Below the pieces are notes generated by a model. It was given only the letters and a program-made list of their open reading frames with translations, was not told the DNA's origin and did no database searches. Of a DNA stretch of 64,000 nt, positions 48,526-59,990 are shown one piece after another. The stretch spans positions 4,625,501-4,689,500 of the forward strand of contig JARUPY010000539.1 in assembly GCA_029817715.1 (NCBI GenBank), in the 5' to 3' direction. Position 1 is the stretch's first letter, and each line of letters begins with the position of its first letter. A program made the translations under genes and the position numbers. The stretch comes from Melastoma dodecandrum (taxonomy: Eukaryota > Streptophyta > Magnoliopsida > Myrtales > Melastomataceae).

Positions 48526-48980
48526 AGTTTTGTTCCATAATGACGTCATTTGGCGAAATATTTCGCCAAATGACGCACTAACGAAAATAATTCGCGAACT
48601 AACCCACCAAAGTCGGCGTTACAAAGACCAACTTTGGTCCTCAAGGAAGTCGGCCTTTGTAAGGCCGACTTCACCACACTTAGAAAAAATTTTAGCAAAC
48701 GAAGTCTGGGACGCTGCATGAAGGAAGTCGGCCTTTGTAAGGCCGACTTCTTCAATTTTTTTTTCTTTTGAAATAAAAAAAAATTTAATGAATGGGAAGT
48801 CGGCCTTGGCCAACTTCCCTTTAAGCTTTTTTTTTTATAAATTCAAAAGAAAAAGAAAAAAAAAAAGAAAAAAAAACTGAGGAAGTCGATCTTTGTAAGA
48901 CCGACTTTGGTGGGTTAGTTGGCGAAATATTTTCCAAACTGCGTCATTTGGCGAAATGACGTCATTATGGAACAAAACTC
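48526..48980. mobile_element. Hairpin-array TIR element, copy 3 (divergent subfamily)
   Basis: Termini AGTTTTGTTCCATAATGACG and its complement CGTCATTATGGAACAAAACT. The outer arms continue through CATTTGGCGAAAT. The interior has about five palindromes with arms like AAGTCGGCCTTTGTAAGG (e.g. 48644-48672 and 48723-48751) and one near the right end reading AAGTCGATCTTTGTAAGACC. No clear target duplication, so it is probably older than copies 1, 2 and 4. Non-coding. Confidence 0.85.
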
Positions 48981-49974
48981 CCTTTTACATCATCACATCT
49001 CAAAGACTATGAAGGACCAAACTTCAACTACACAACAGGGAATGGACAGTGACAGGATGGATCCCTACAATTGTTCCCAACTTCCCCTGTTTGTTCTTCT
49101 TTCTTCTTTCTTCTTCTTCTTCCTGCTCCCTTTAAAAAGGGGTGCCGCAAGAGAGGAAAGAAGAGTTACCTGCTAATTCTTGATCCTAAAGCCACAACAT
49201 CACCCAACACCTGTCAGTTCAGCTAGCCTTGTCTTGCATGCAATACACGCACAAACACATCCTCGGCTCATATGCCCCCAACCCCCCAAAAACGAAAAAG
49301 TTCCATTGTGTTTTGAGTGCTTCGTATGTGGAACTTATGCACGAAAGCACATCTCAAAGTTCCTTCAACATACTGGAAAAATCTAAGTCATAGGCCTTTA
49401 AACAACAATAGGCGTATGGATGGACCCAATCATGGTACGCGGAGATCGGGTTTTCATTTGTCACGGTTCGTTGTCATTGCTTGGACTTCGCGTTTCGCTT
49501 AGAACATCACAACTTGTTGTCATCGCTCGTTTGAGGAGAACATCATCGTTTAATTTTGAATATTGTCCTAACCTATCATTCGTCTGGAAAAGAGTAATAA
49601 TTTTCAACTCATCCAAGCGAAAACATGGGTATATAAAGACACATATTACAAGACCAAGAAGGTAATCGAGATTTTACGTAACGACGGTAAGTAAAATGAA
49701 GCAACTCAACAATAGGTAGGATTCGACGTTAGTGAAGAAACGAATGTCACTCGACACGAAGATAACTCCGATACGTTACGCATTTAATTATGATTTTTAG
49801 TATAAATAAGCTTTTTTACATATATTACTAAGGGAGAGCATTTATAATTCAAACACAAATTGAGTTATCATAGACTTTAAACATTCAAAAAAAACACGCA
49901 AGAGAATTCAAATCGTATGTTGATTTAAGCTTTTGGCGAATGATTTGCCATTTTTTCCTTTCTCGAAGAAGTTT
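48981..49974. other. Intergenic, no gene recognised
   Basis: Low-complexity pyrimidine tract near 49095-49125 and AT-rich sequence from 49780 onward. No coding similarity seen on either strand. Confidence 0.5.
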
Positions 49975-50150
49975 GAGAAACAATCTTGAGCAGATGATAT
50001 GGGATGAAGCAGGGGATGATAGGGCGGAAAGGGAGAGAGTATTGCTAGACCTGGAACGGGAGTGTCTAGAAGCTTATAAGAGGAAAGGTGATATTGCAAA
50101 CATGTCTAGGTCACACCTGCATCAGAAGCTGGCAGAAGCTTAACTGTCTC
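49975..50150 (+). pseudogene. MAP65 (microtubule-associated protein 65) fragment
   Basis: The frame reads [19 protein letters not shown], then [18 protein letters not shown], then [12 protein letters not shown] and a TAA. Plant MAP65 proteins have the same order near the N-terminus (xLWDEIGE, LLQLEQECLDVYKRKV, LAEAEAEL). The stop replaces the expected Glu codon by a single change. No other MAP65 exons are nearby, and the following sequence is only weakly similar. It is an isolated gene fragment. Confidence 0.7.
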
Positions 50151-50393
50151 GAATTGCTAAATTCATATTTCAATCCACATCTTTCATCAACCAATGTAAC
50201 TCCATTTGAAAGTATTTCTCAAATCCTAATCGCCGAAATCGATTGGACTATGTTGTTGAAAGGTTTACATTCCAATTGTGCAAACTCAGTCACAGAGAAG
50301 AGGTAAAGTTTAGTATATAAAGCTCAGCGGGTTATTCCCTCTACAGTCAATTGGTTTTTGAACGAAAATCTATCGAACTTGTATGCTGGCTTA

Positions 50394-50612
50394 GTATATG
50401 GGTCGGTCCGATATTTCTAACATTGTATGATTTGAGGGGGCTATGCAAAGGGTTGTATCCCAAAGAAACTGTCTATCGTCTTCACTGGTGCTCACTCTAC
50501 GGATTTCTCTGTCGAGATACACGAGCTTCTTGACATGTGCCGTCGGCAGGTAGGGCCGAGAAGGAGATCCAGGCTCGGGCATTCGTTGCCGGTCGTCATC
50601 GGCTTCGGCCAT
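50394..50612 (-). pseudogene. NF-YC/POLE4-like histone-fold gene fragment
   Basis: The minus-strand frame from the ATG at 50612 reads MAEADDDRQRMPEPGSPSRP, then YLPTAHVKKLVYLDREIRRV. That resembles the start of plant NF-YC-type histone folds (PTGRVKKIMKLDKEINKV). A GTGAGC donor-like site follows at the expected end of the first helix, but no later exon of the fold could be found downstream. The remaining ORF is unrelated. Likely a truncated first exon, lying 240 bases from the MAP65 fragment. Confidence 0.5.
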
Positions 50613-50901
50613 TGCGGGAGTCAGTGAGATGTAGCGGGAAAATTTATTGGACTAATTTGAGACTAATATAGAAATTCAAGGACTTAATCTGTAATTTATG
50701 TAAATGCTTCCTGACGGTTCCTTTAACCACGGGCTAATTGGACTTAACCATGGTCCTAACGGACAGCGCTATATAATTATAAGCGTTCCGTCCGATTCGG
50801 CGTTTCGCTCCCTTCCCGCCAATTCGATCCCTCTTTCCTTTCGATTCTGCTGCTTCCGGAAGTACTCTTTCGATTTATTCCGAAATTCAAACGGGGAAGA
50901 G

Positions 50902-53900
50902 ATGGTTAGCAGAATAGATGCGATCCTTTTCCTTTGGCTTGGGATGGTCTCCATGATGCTTAATCGGTTGCTGTCTTTGGACTGAGGGTTGTCACTCTGC
51001 AGGTTGTTGCGCAGAAGGTGAAGGAAACTGAGATCACAGAGCAGGACTCGCTCCTCCTGGTAATTTACCTTTGCATCGTCGTTTCAATTTCCAGCCGAGG
51101 ACATGCTTGACGAGAGCGTTTGGTTTGTTTGCTGTTTCGGTTGCTTGATATTTTTTAGTTTCGTTGTCTTCTGTGGTTTTGGTTTCCAGTTTCCTGCGCT
51201 GATTGTAGAAATCAAGCAATCAGGATAAGGAAGCGAGGGAAAATGCAAATTGAGCTTGGTTTTCTCATCTATTGTCGTTTCCTGTTTAGTTTGTCATCCT
51301 TTCAAATAAAATTAGCGAAAAGAAGTAATGATCCAGTGAAACGGAAACCTATTTTTTATTTTTAACATGATTCTGATGAGAATCGGATTTTGGATTTCAG
51401 TTTTGTGATCTGCTTTGGCTGCATTTCAGTTCATTCCTCTGGTTAAATTTGCTAGCTGTTGCCTTGCTTTTAATTTGTTAGGACAATTCAGTAGAACCTG
51501 TGGTAGGAAGAAGTAAAATGTAGACGAGAGGAGGTAAATTTCAATATTTGTTTCATGTTCTTATGATAATATTACTCCGAGTAGTCAAAAGTAACAAACC
51601 GGTGAAAATGCAGTGCTGTGTGTTAATTTTTGTAGCGTGATTCATTAGAGCTTGTGATATGAAGCCATAAGAAAGCAGAACTGCAGTGCTCTTTATTTTC
51701 AATGTCTAGCATTCGCAAGCATAATCTACTTAGTTGGAGTAACCATTATTGTCTCTTGTTATGGAGTAGACTAGGAACTTGCTGCGCATCGCAATATTCA
51801 ACATAAGTTACATCCGAGGACTTTTTCCCGAGAAGTACTTCAGTGACAAGTCTGTTCCAGCTTTAGGTGATATCTATTTGGTCCAAGTCTACTTTATGAC
51901 TGCAGAAAATTTGCAAATGAGAATCTTTGGAAGTCCTAAAATCTTTTGTAGATATAAAGATAAAGAAGTTGATGCCTATGGATCCAGAGTCTCGCAGGCT
52001 GATCGACTGGATGGAGAAGGGCATGTTATGCATCTTCCCCTGTATAATTTTATCTGAACTGCATGATTCCATTATTGACTTAATGTGTGCCTTCCAGGTG
52101 TCTATGATGCACTGCAAAAGAAGTATTTGAAGACGCTTCTTTTCTGTATCTGTGAATCAATTGATGGGCCAATGGTTGAGCAATATTCATGTATGAAAAT
52201 ATTCATGATATATACCTTCCAGTCAAGATTTACTGGAAAGCAATCTGAGAATGCAGTCAGATAGTAATCGGGCTTATATGAAACCATTCTGGTTGAACTT
52301 AAAGACATATTGGTGCTTTTCTCTTTGCAGTTTCTTTCAGCTATTCTGACTCGGACAACGAAGAAGTTTCCCTTAATATCAACAGGATAGGAAGTAGAAA
52401 GGGAACTGCATTCAAGTGCAATTCCACAACTGATCTTACTCCAAATCAGATGCGGTAAGTTGCCAGACAATAGCTAATCATTTGATAAATCTTCTTCGTT
52501 CAGTTGCTAACCTGACTAACTCTTCCCCTGTAGGAGTTCGGCATGTAAGATGGTTCGTACTCTTGTTCAGTTGATGAGGACGTTGGATAAGATTCCTGAA
52601 GAGGTAAGCGTATATGTCTGCAAATGCCTAACAGTTGTTCTTTTCTGACCTGCCTAACAAGCATGGTTTATCTGTGGTGCAGCGCACTATACTGATGAAG
52701 CTCCTATACTATGACGATGTAACGGTATAAACTACTCGCAGCTGTTTTGCTTCACATTTTGCTGATAGCATGTTTTCCTTTTCATTTGAGGCACAACAGA
52801 TATCAGAATTTCTTTTATCTGTCTATGTTGTCGAATGTCAGAATTTGTTACTAATGGTTAAGACTTAAGACAGCACTTTTTGGTTCTCGAATCCTTATTA
52901 CCTGCTGTTAAACTAGATAAAAATTTGGTTGCTTTTAAATTTAGATGTTTTGCAAATGCAATACCATTTGAATTCTTTTTCTCACCTGTTTAAAGTTAAA
53001 AGCAGTGCCATTATTTTCACAGCCATTGGAATATGAGCCTCCATTCTTCAGAGGATGCAGTGAAGAGGAAGCTTACAATACATGGAGAAAGAATCCTCTG
53101 AAGATGGAGGTTGGAAATGTGAATAGCAAGCATTTGATTCTAGCTCTTAAGGTAAAGGGCAGAGGATACTCGAGTTCACATGCACTGAATCCTCTTCATT
53201 GACGCAATTTTAAGCGTATATTCTCAGGTAAAGAGTGTGCTTGATCCTTGCGGTGATGATAATGATGATAGTCAAGATGAGGAAGTGAGCTTAGGAGCAG
53301 ATTCAATCCAAAAGGATGGTTATTCTGATTCAGACAGCGAGGTACAAGGCTAAGTAAATCTTATCTTTTTATGCTAATTTCAGTTTCAAAATCCCTTCTG
53401 ACAACCACAAATCCTGCTGCTTCCACTGTCAGATCAACCAATCAGTTGATGATAAATATATAATTGCACCCATTGGTATATTCTTGATAAACTCATAGCA
53501 CCCCTGCTCTATATTAATAGCAAATAAAGTTTTTCTATTATATTCTGTGTTATGATAATGATATTTATGCAGATCAGCAGCAAGGCATTGACAAGGGCAT
53601 TGTAGATGATGGTAACTTTATTTATTACTGTCAGAAACAACACTTCACATGGATGCGTTTCTTCTCTTTGAAGGAGCATCAAGGTCCTCAAGATTTTAAA
53701 GTTTACACAAGAACACGGGGGACGGTTTACTCTTCTTTCTTAATTTTGTCTCTGTAGACGATACTCAGGATTCTGTTGAAGATGGACAGCAAATGACCCG
53801 GGTCAAGGATTGGATAACTGGTCACCATCTCAATACGCTCAGACTCATTGACATCCTCTCAAATTTTCCAGACATCTCAGTGGTAAGTAACCCTCCCTTG

Positions 53901-55476
53901 GTGACTGGCCTATTTCAGAAGCATATCGATCAGTAATATCTGAATTGTCTGCAGGTCTCGACAAAGGGTAACCATGCTTAACCAAGATCGAAACACAGAC
54001 GGTTCACCACGTTGCTTTATGGCGACTGATCTCCTTTTTCATATTGGCTCTTTGTTTTTCCCATTTTGCTCAGAGATAATGGAAAAGCTCGAGGAGGAAG
54101 GGGTGGTATCAAGAAAAGGGCAAGATACTTACACCGTCAATAATAAGAAGGTTCATGTCCATTTCCTCTACAGCAAATTTCCGTGAGAGGCAGCGTTGCC
54201 AGTTGAATGGGCTAACTTTTCTGAATGGTGATGCTTAGCAGCCATCTCACTACGACTTTACTGACATCAAAGAGGAGAATGATACTCAAATGAGTTCAGG
54301 AGACAAAACTCATATGCTGGATGACCACATTTACATGAAGGTATCGAAATCACCTCTGACAATTGTTGTGCATATGGATGATTTCTTAGAATTACCCTCC
54401 GCAGGCTTTTCCTTTTCCGTTGGTGGTGTACTTCTGTCGAACTTTGAAACTTTCGGCACTCCTTTTAACACAAACTTTCTGTCGGCAGGCCTTGTATTAC
54501 ACTCTTCCCATGGAGTATGTGACCATTCCTAAGCTCCAAGAGAAGCTCAAGGGAGAAACTGCTCAGTCTGCTGTCAAGAAACTCATCAACAGAATGGTCA
54601 AGGAAGGCTTGGTGGAAGCGAAAGCAACAAGGAGGCTAGGTGATTATCCTGATGTCCTGACTACATCAAGTTCATATACCTAATGCTCGTCCAAGCATGA
54701 CTTTATCTTCGTCTCTATGTTTATAGGCAAGCGTGTTCTTCATTCCAAACTGACTGAGAGGAAACTAATGGAGGCCAAAAAGGCCCTGGAAAACACAGCA
54801 ACAGTAAATGATCCTGTCTCTACTGGATCTCACACCTCCTTTGTGACGTCAATGTTTGCTTAACCCGGAATTTGCTCGGACAGGACGATGACCCCAACCA
54901 TCGGCTGCCGAGCAAGTCCAGTGGTCGGGAATCAAGGACAAAGGGTAGACTCATCCTCGTCGAAGGGATAATGTTTTGGGATTATTTTAGTCTCTGATAG
55001 TGAAATTACGACTCTCCATCCTCAGGGAGCAATTACCATGATCTGTCCACGTGTGGCGCACTACTGTCTATTGGCTCGGACCTTACGCGAATGAAGGCGG
55101 GATCTGACCACCATCAGAACGAATCGTTCCAGATCAAGCAGACCGATGCCAGGACTAAGGATATTAATGGCACTCCGATGAGTATCGCCAAGGTAAGATT
55201 TGTCGCTTATGTTTCCCTGAACCCATCCATTAACTTCTCCTCTTGTGTGTACGGGGCCTCAAAAAAGCTTTTGGGGAACTTCAACAGACGGTTGATTCCC
55301 GGGAGAGCTTCATCCCAGGAAACCAAAACGAGTGCCCGGATGGAGTCGTCGTCCCGTGCGAGGCAATGGATATCGTGACCTTCACTGGTTCTACCCAGGA
55401 GAAACGTTCTAGGAAAACCAGCCTGGTTAAGGATCCCATCCTTCAGAACAAGCGCAGGAAGACAGAAGCTATCTGA
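50902..55476 (+). CDS. ASY1: Meiosis-specific HORMA-domain protein ASY1, with one-base frameshift
   Basis: ASY1 coats the meiotic chromosome axis and promotes inter-homologue recombination. Twenty-one exons: 50902-50904, 51003-51059, 51770-51866, 51952-52020, 52098-52190, 52331-52454, 52534-52603, 52683-52724, 53023-53151, 53228-53341, 53433-53475, 53573-53611, 53758-53882, 53955-53967, 54074-54150, 54239-54340, 54489-54639, 54728-54803, 54894-54954, 55026-55192 and 55288-55476. HORMA domain about residues 15-235: [59 protein letters not shown] winged-helix/SWIRM-like part follows about 290-400 and a basic tail ends KRRKTEAI. Total 1841 bases is one short of a full frame (613 residues expected). 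The break is in an A-run at 54778-54781, about codon 467. Exon 1 is only the ATG, exon 14 is 13 bases, and intron 4 has a GC donor. Confidence 0.93.
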
Positions 55477-55924
55477 AAGAGCAACTACTGACTTCAAACT
55501 TCCAGTCGCCGAAGATTCACATAGGCCACAGCCTGACCCGCCTCTCGCTACCTCTATTCGATAAAATTTAAAAAGGTTCTTTTCTTTATCCGTTGAACTA
55601 TCCCTCCATGACTTCCCGTCGGATGACGTGATGCAGGGACGAGGGCAACACGTCCCCTCAGCCGTTGCCTGAAATACCACTACCCAAGTAATGGTGTCTT
55701 GTCTCTAATCCCCTGACAACTACTCCTGTTCGTATTAAGTAGAGTCGCAGTACGTGACGACGTTAATCTCGTGTTTATATCCAAAGTATCGCCACTTACA
55801 TGTTACATCTTAAGTAACAACAGCCCTGCCACGAAACCAATCTTTCTTCCACGAGAGTATTTCCATTCCAGTCAGGACCACAAGACATGCATAGCAAATG
55901 ACTAATTACAACACGGCGAAGATT
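55477..55924. other. Convergent 3' flanks of ASY1 and the zinc-finger gene
   Basis: No coding similarity seen. The two genes point toward each other, so this stretch should contain both 3' UTRs. Confidence 0.5.
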
Positions 55925-56224
55925 TCAAGACCTTGGGACGTTAGGATCCTTCATGGAAACCCGGACAGGGATTGGCCGGCCAGTCCCTGATCCCCCGCAG
56001 CTGCTGCAGGCCATGTTGCCGGACCCTGCACACGTCCTGCAGCCTACGTCTCCATCCGACCACCGGGAGCAGAGGCAGCTGACGCGGCCGGTGCCGTTGC
56101 AGGTTGAGCACCTCTGGAAGGGACCCCCCATGGTGGCGTTCTGGTCCATGACAGACTTAACGAGGGCCGCCCCAGCGAGGACGCTGAGGCCGGTGGCCAG
56201 CTGAGTCAACACCAATGGGCCCAT
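55925..56224 (-). CDS. Small DnaJ-type cysteine-rich zinc-finger protein
   Basis: One exon, 99 residues, starting MGPLVLTQLATGLSVLAGAA. An N-terminal hydrophobic helix (about residues 4-22) precedes paired CxxCxGxG motifs: CSTCNGTG, CLC, CRTCAGSG and CSSCGGSG. The tail is short and polar. This resembles plant DnaJ cysteine-rich domain proteins without a J domain (BSD2/LQY1-like), many of which help assemble plastid complexes; the location of this one is inferred only. Upstream sequence stays open to 56437 but is proline-rich and low-complexity. It ends in an acceptor-like TTTACAG before the ATG, so it is treated as leader. Confidence 0.8.
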   Translation of the reverse strand: MGPLVLTQLATGLSVLAGAALVKSVMDQNATMGGPFQRCSTCNGTGRVSCLCSRWSDGDVGCRTCAGSGNMACSSCGGSGTGRPIPVRVSMKDPNVPRS

Positions 56225-56798
56225 CCCTGTAAATCTCCGACGAGAGGGAAAACAAAGGAAATCAGTGTGGAACTCTGCAGTTGGAGGAGGAGGAGGAAGA
56301 GAGACTTTTTCTTTCTTCTTATTTGTGTGTGGGGGAAGTGGTGGAGGTGGTTTGGGACACGTAAACGCCTCTCGATTTGTTATTTGGACGGAGAGCAGAA
56401 ACGGAAGATTGTGGACGAGGTTTGTCTTTCTTCTCAAGGAAATACCCTCGCCCTACTACGTTCACATGAATTTCTTTTAAACGTTTTTTTTTAAAGTGTA
56501 AGGAGAAATTCTCTTCTTATTCGCGTCGTTCAATGTGTGTGTAAGTTGGGACTAATATCCGTATTGTGTTCTAAATCATGGGTGTTTTTGTATTTGGCGC
56601 TCTTTTTTTTTTTTGTCTTGTTTCCTTTTGGGTCGTTGTTGCATGTGTCGGGTTTGGAACTGATAATATGAAATTGTTCCATATGTTTCTGGAACGGTGG
56701 TGGTCTTCTTTTTTTACTCCCCTGTTAGTAATTTAATTTCTTTTTAAGAACAAAAATATAGAAAAACTATATATATTTATGATGAAAACGGCCAACAA
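56225..56798. other. Promoter/leader of the zinc-finger gene and AT-rich flank
   Basis: No further gene recognised. A T-run lies near 56605-56617. The right end borders the tRNA gene. Confidence 0.5.
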
Positions 56799-56838
56799 GT
56801 GGAGATGGCCGAGTTGGTCTAAGGCGCCAGATTAAGGT

Positions 56839-56871
<33 letters not shown>

Positions 56872-56879
56872 TCTCCACA
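56799..56879 (+). tRNA. trnL-AAG: tRNA-Leu, anticodon AAG
   Basis: The acceptor stem GTGGAGA pairs with TCTCCAC at the 3' end. A box TGGCCGAGTTGG, anticodon loop TTAAGGT between CCAGA and TCTGG, the long variable arm typical of class II tRNAs, and B box GGTTCAAATCC are all present. No intron and no encoded CCA, as expected for a nuclear gene. A TTTTT run downstream (about 56912) can serve as the polymerase III stop. Confidence 0.97.
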
Positions 56880-58075
56880 CATTACAAATGTTTTCCATTC
56901 TTGGAACACATCTTTTTAAGGAGGGCCCTCTCCCCCCCCCCCCTTTCCCAGCAACACTTTTAGTTTCCGGCCCAAATCCCGACCCAAGTTACAACGAGAA
57001 AGGAGGATGTAATAATCATATGACAAACAAGAACTGCAGACATGTCCTGTTTGTATAGAAATAGATAATAAGATGCTCCCTTTTTAGAAAGGGAGTATAG
57101 GTCGAAACGTTACAAAACAGGATGACATGGATGAATGACGTGTCTTCTTCGTAGAGGGGGGGATTGGGCCCACCCTTTTCTTTTCCCACGACTTAATTTC
57201 GTGTCTTACTCACGTCGTGTCTTAAAACACCGAAACTGTCCACATGAATTTTGTTTTGGGACAATCTCCAATCAACAGGGGTGGGGGACGGACACGTCAA
57301 ATCATCGTCACCAATCCGTCTCTTTGTGTTTTTTTAGGGTACTAATTAAATACATTTAATTCACGGTAGTTATGTTGGCATAAAATAAGTAATCCTAGCG
57401 AGTCCAAATTTGACTGGACTGAATATTAAAAAAAACTAAGAGGAAAAAAAAAAACATCACTTTCATTGTCCTCCGGCTGACCGACTGACTGACTGACCGA
57501 CCCACCCGGGAGAAACACCTCCATTCAAACTCACTGCTTTGATCACCCCCCCAAAATCCTTCATTCAGTACATTGTGGATTGGTAATTATGGTACTGGTT
57601 GCTTATAAGGGGAGGTAATCTTCCCTATTTATTTGTGCTTGCACAAAACAAAGGAAGAAATGTTTCCATAGATCATGAGAAAACGGCATCTTCAACTGTG
57701 AACACAAAAAAACACACTGAAAATTTTATTATCATGAAACGGCATCGTTAATTTAATTTAATAATTGGGTGTTAGTGCGTAATGATTTGGAGGGAATTAG
57801 TTTAATCCTATGTTCTTTGTCATGTACTCTGCGAATATTTGTTTATTTGGGAGGGAGGGGGGGGGGGGTTCTTTTCATAATTTGACCAATTGGGGTTGCT
57901 TCATCTGGCATCCCAATACACACCCGCTTATTAATCAATCATCACCCGCCCTTGTTTAAGTTTCCAGTTCGACAAGCAAACGCAAATCCACAGACAAAAC
58001 TTTATCAACTCATCGTTACCATCATTTCCTTTCCTTTCCTTTCTCTTTCGGGCTTCGGTTGTCATCCTCATCGTC
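56880..58075. other. Intergenic, no gene recognised
   Basis: Contains C- and G-runs (about 56933-56943 and 57860-57869), a GACTGACTGACTGACC run at about 57482-57498 and AT-rich sequence. The right end is the leader of the next gene, with TTTCCTTTCC repeats near 58025. Confidence 0.5.
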
Positions 58076-59198
58076 ATGGTAAGAAAAACTTGGAGGGATT
58101 TTCAGCCAATGCTTCGTTCTTAATCGATATCTTGTCCTCATGTTTTTTTTACCCAATTCTCCAAAAAAAAAAAACAAACTTTTTTAGGATGTTGTTCATT
58201 GTGGAATTGAGGTGGCCGAGGAAGAGGAGGAGGAGGAAGAAGAAGAAGGATTTCAGTCCCCAAACAAGATCTCCCCCAACTCCAGCAGATCCAACAGCCT
58301 CATCCTCAAGGCATGTCAATGTCTGTCCGTTTATATTTTTGTTCCCTTTTAACGCGTGTAATGTTCTTGGGTGCAGAGGGCCAACACCGTGATCCCCGCC
58401 CACCTCGTGGCCGAGGCCATCGCCACTCTCCACCAGGGCGGCGTCGACCTCCGGTGGTCCGGGCCCATTACCCCCTCCGAGATGCAGTACGTCCAGCAGT
58501 ACGTACTTGCAAAGTACCCCCAGTACTCCTCTGGACTCCTCCCTCCTTCCCCCCCAACCGCCGCGACCTCCCCCTCCCTGATCAGCCCCGAGTCCCATTC
58601 CTTCGTGTCCATCCCCGAGCTTCACGCCCGATCCAAGGCCCTCCGCCACCTCGGCCTCTCCGATGAGGACTACTTGGCCGTGTTCTCCGCCGACCTCGCC
58701 CAGTCCCTCTCCCTGGTGGGCGAGTCCTACCCGTTCGTCCGCGGGATGTACTACCTCACCATAATCCCCGAGTCGGTCGACAGCATCAGGGAGTTCGCCA
58801 CGTGCAAGGAGGCTAGGGTGATACCGGCACCCGAGACGTGGCTTGACCTCAGGATCAAGGGGTCTCAGCTTAGCCAGTACTTCCGGAGGAAGTGCAAGCA
58901 CGTGCCCAAGGGCGTCTTCGCTTACCCCGCCGTCGTCACAGGAACGAGGTACTCAATGCACTGGATATCCGAGGCTCACCGCAATTCGTGGCACGTGCTG
59001 CTCGACGCGACTGGCGTCGAATTCGGGGCGGAGCAGCACCTCGCTCTGGCCCTGCACCGCCCCGATTTGGTGGTGTGCACCGTGGACAGGGCGGGGCAGG
59101 GCCGGGGCCAGACACAGGGCAAGGTTACCTGCCTCTTGGTCAGGAAGCAATCGTTCGTCGATGCTGATGCCGTGTGGTTGACCGGTGAAGCTCGATGA
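58076..59198 (+). CDS. Molybdenum cofactor sulfurase-like protein (PLP-transferase fold, short form)
   Basis: Three exons (58076-58078, 58188-58310, 58377-59198) give 315 residues. Exon 1 is only the ATG (ATG|GTAAGA). The 66-base second intron has a GC donor (AAG|GCATGT). The protein begins MDVVHCGIEVAEEEE, then LVAEAIATLHQGGVDLRWSG, MQYVQQYVLAKYPQYSSG, LSLVGESYPFVRGMYYLTII, ETWLDLRIKGSQLSQYFRRK and GTRYSMHWISEAHRNSWHVL. It ends VTCLLVRKQSFVDADAV. This matches a plant family (At4g22980/At5g51920 type) related to Moco sulfurase ABA3. The segment around VVCTVDRAGQGRGQ replaces the family's catalytic-lysine loop, so sulfurase activity is doubtful. GC-rich third positions set it apart from its neighbours. 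Function unknown. Confidence 0.87.
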
Positions 59199-59990
59199 GC
59201 TCAATCGTCTTAAACAAACCGTCATAACAACTCGTATAATAATGATATGAAGTACTTCTTATCCTAAAGTACGATTCATTATCGGTCTCTTTGGTGCGAG
59301 TGGAGTTCATAAACTCTGCTACCAACAGCCGAACTTGCTTATCGAACCATGACCGAGCCTCTCTCCGGGGCATCGCAAACTTCGCTCACGGGGATTTGAA
59401 CCAAGCAACTGGCCGAGGCTACACGAGTGGGCGCTCGATGACAGGCCACTTGTTAGGCAAGAATCGCGTAATCGGCCTGGCCTCCACGGTTCGACCTTGA
59501 TGGCTCTACTGCGATCATCTCTATTCCCCATAGGGCGAAAATCCGACTATAAGGACTAAACTACAAATATATACAAATTTAATACTAAAACAAGAATTTT
59601 GGTTTTCGACTATATAGGCCCAGTCGATCGCGCTTCGTTATCGAATCTTGCGCCTCGCGTACGGAAATAAACCCTTTGTCGTCGCGTCGCGCCTCGCAGA
59701 TCCGGTTCGGACAGTCGGTGCGCCGCCTCCGCCGTCTTTGCCTTGTAGTCCGGAGGCTAATCTTCCTCGGTAATCTCTACTCGATCATCCGGCTATTGTT
59801 GTTCTTGTCATGGTTCTTATGCGATTTAGGCTTTTGGAATCAAGAATAGTTGCCGTTGAATTCTCGCGGTGAATCGATGAGATGTCTGGCGATGTCCGTG
59901 CATCATTGCGGCTTGCTGATTACTTGATTCGGTATGTTTGTGGAATTAGGGTTTGATGTATCTGACGGCATCGTTCCTCCTCTTGTTCAG
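59199..59990. other. Intergenic and leader of the RanBP2-finger gene
   Basis: No gene recognised. A minus-strand word resembling a tRNA B box lies at about 59393-59403 but has no partner. GC-rich leader-like sequence from about 59600; a leader intron ending at TTGTTCAG (59990) is likely. Confidence 0.5.
59946..59954 (+). promoter_or_regulatory. Telobox-like sequence near the RanBP2-finger start codon
   Basis: TTAGGGTTT, the complement of AAACCCTAA, about 40 bases before the ATG. It may lie inside a leader intron, so its role is uncertain. Confidence 0.35.

Noticed and set aside
56225..56437. N-terminal extension of the DnaJ-type zinc-finger protein
   Set aside because: The extra sequence is proline- and lysine-rich low complexity, and an acceptor-like TTTACAG lies directly before the conserved ATG.
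57482..57498. GACTGACTGACTGACC run
   Set aside because: A short simple repeat with no sign of function.
58149..58901. A 250-codon open frame on the minus strand
   Set aside because: It mirrors the GC-rich coding exon of the sulfurase-like gene on the plus strand. Its sequence is low-complexity Gly/Glu/Arg without family similarity.
59393..59403. Minus-strand GGTTCAAATCC resembling a tRNA or SINE B box
   Set aside because: No A box at the right distance, no cloverleaf and no repeat boundaries.
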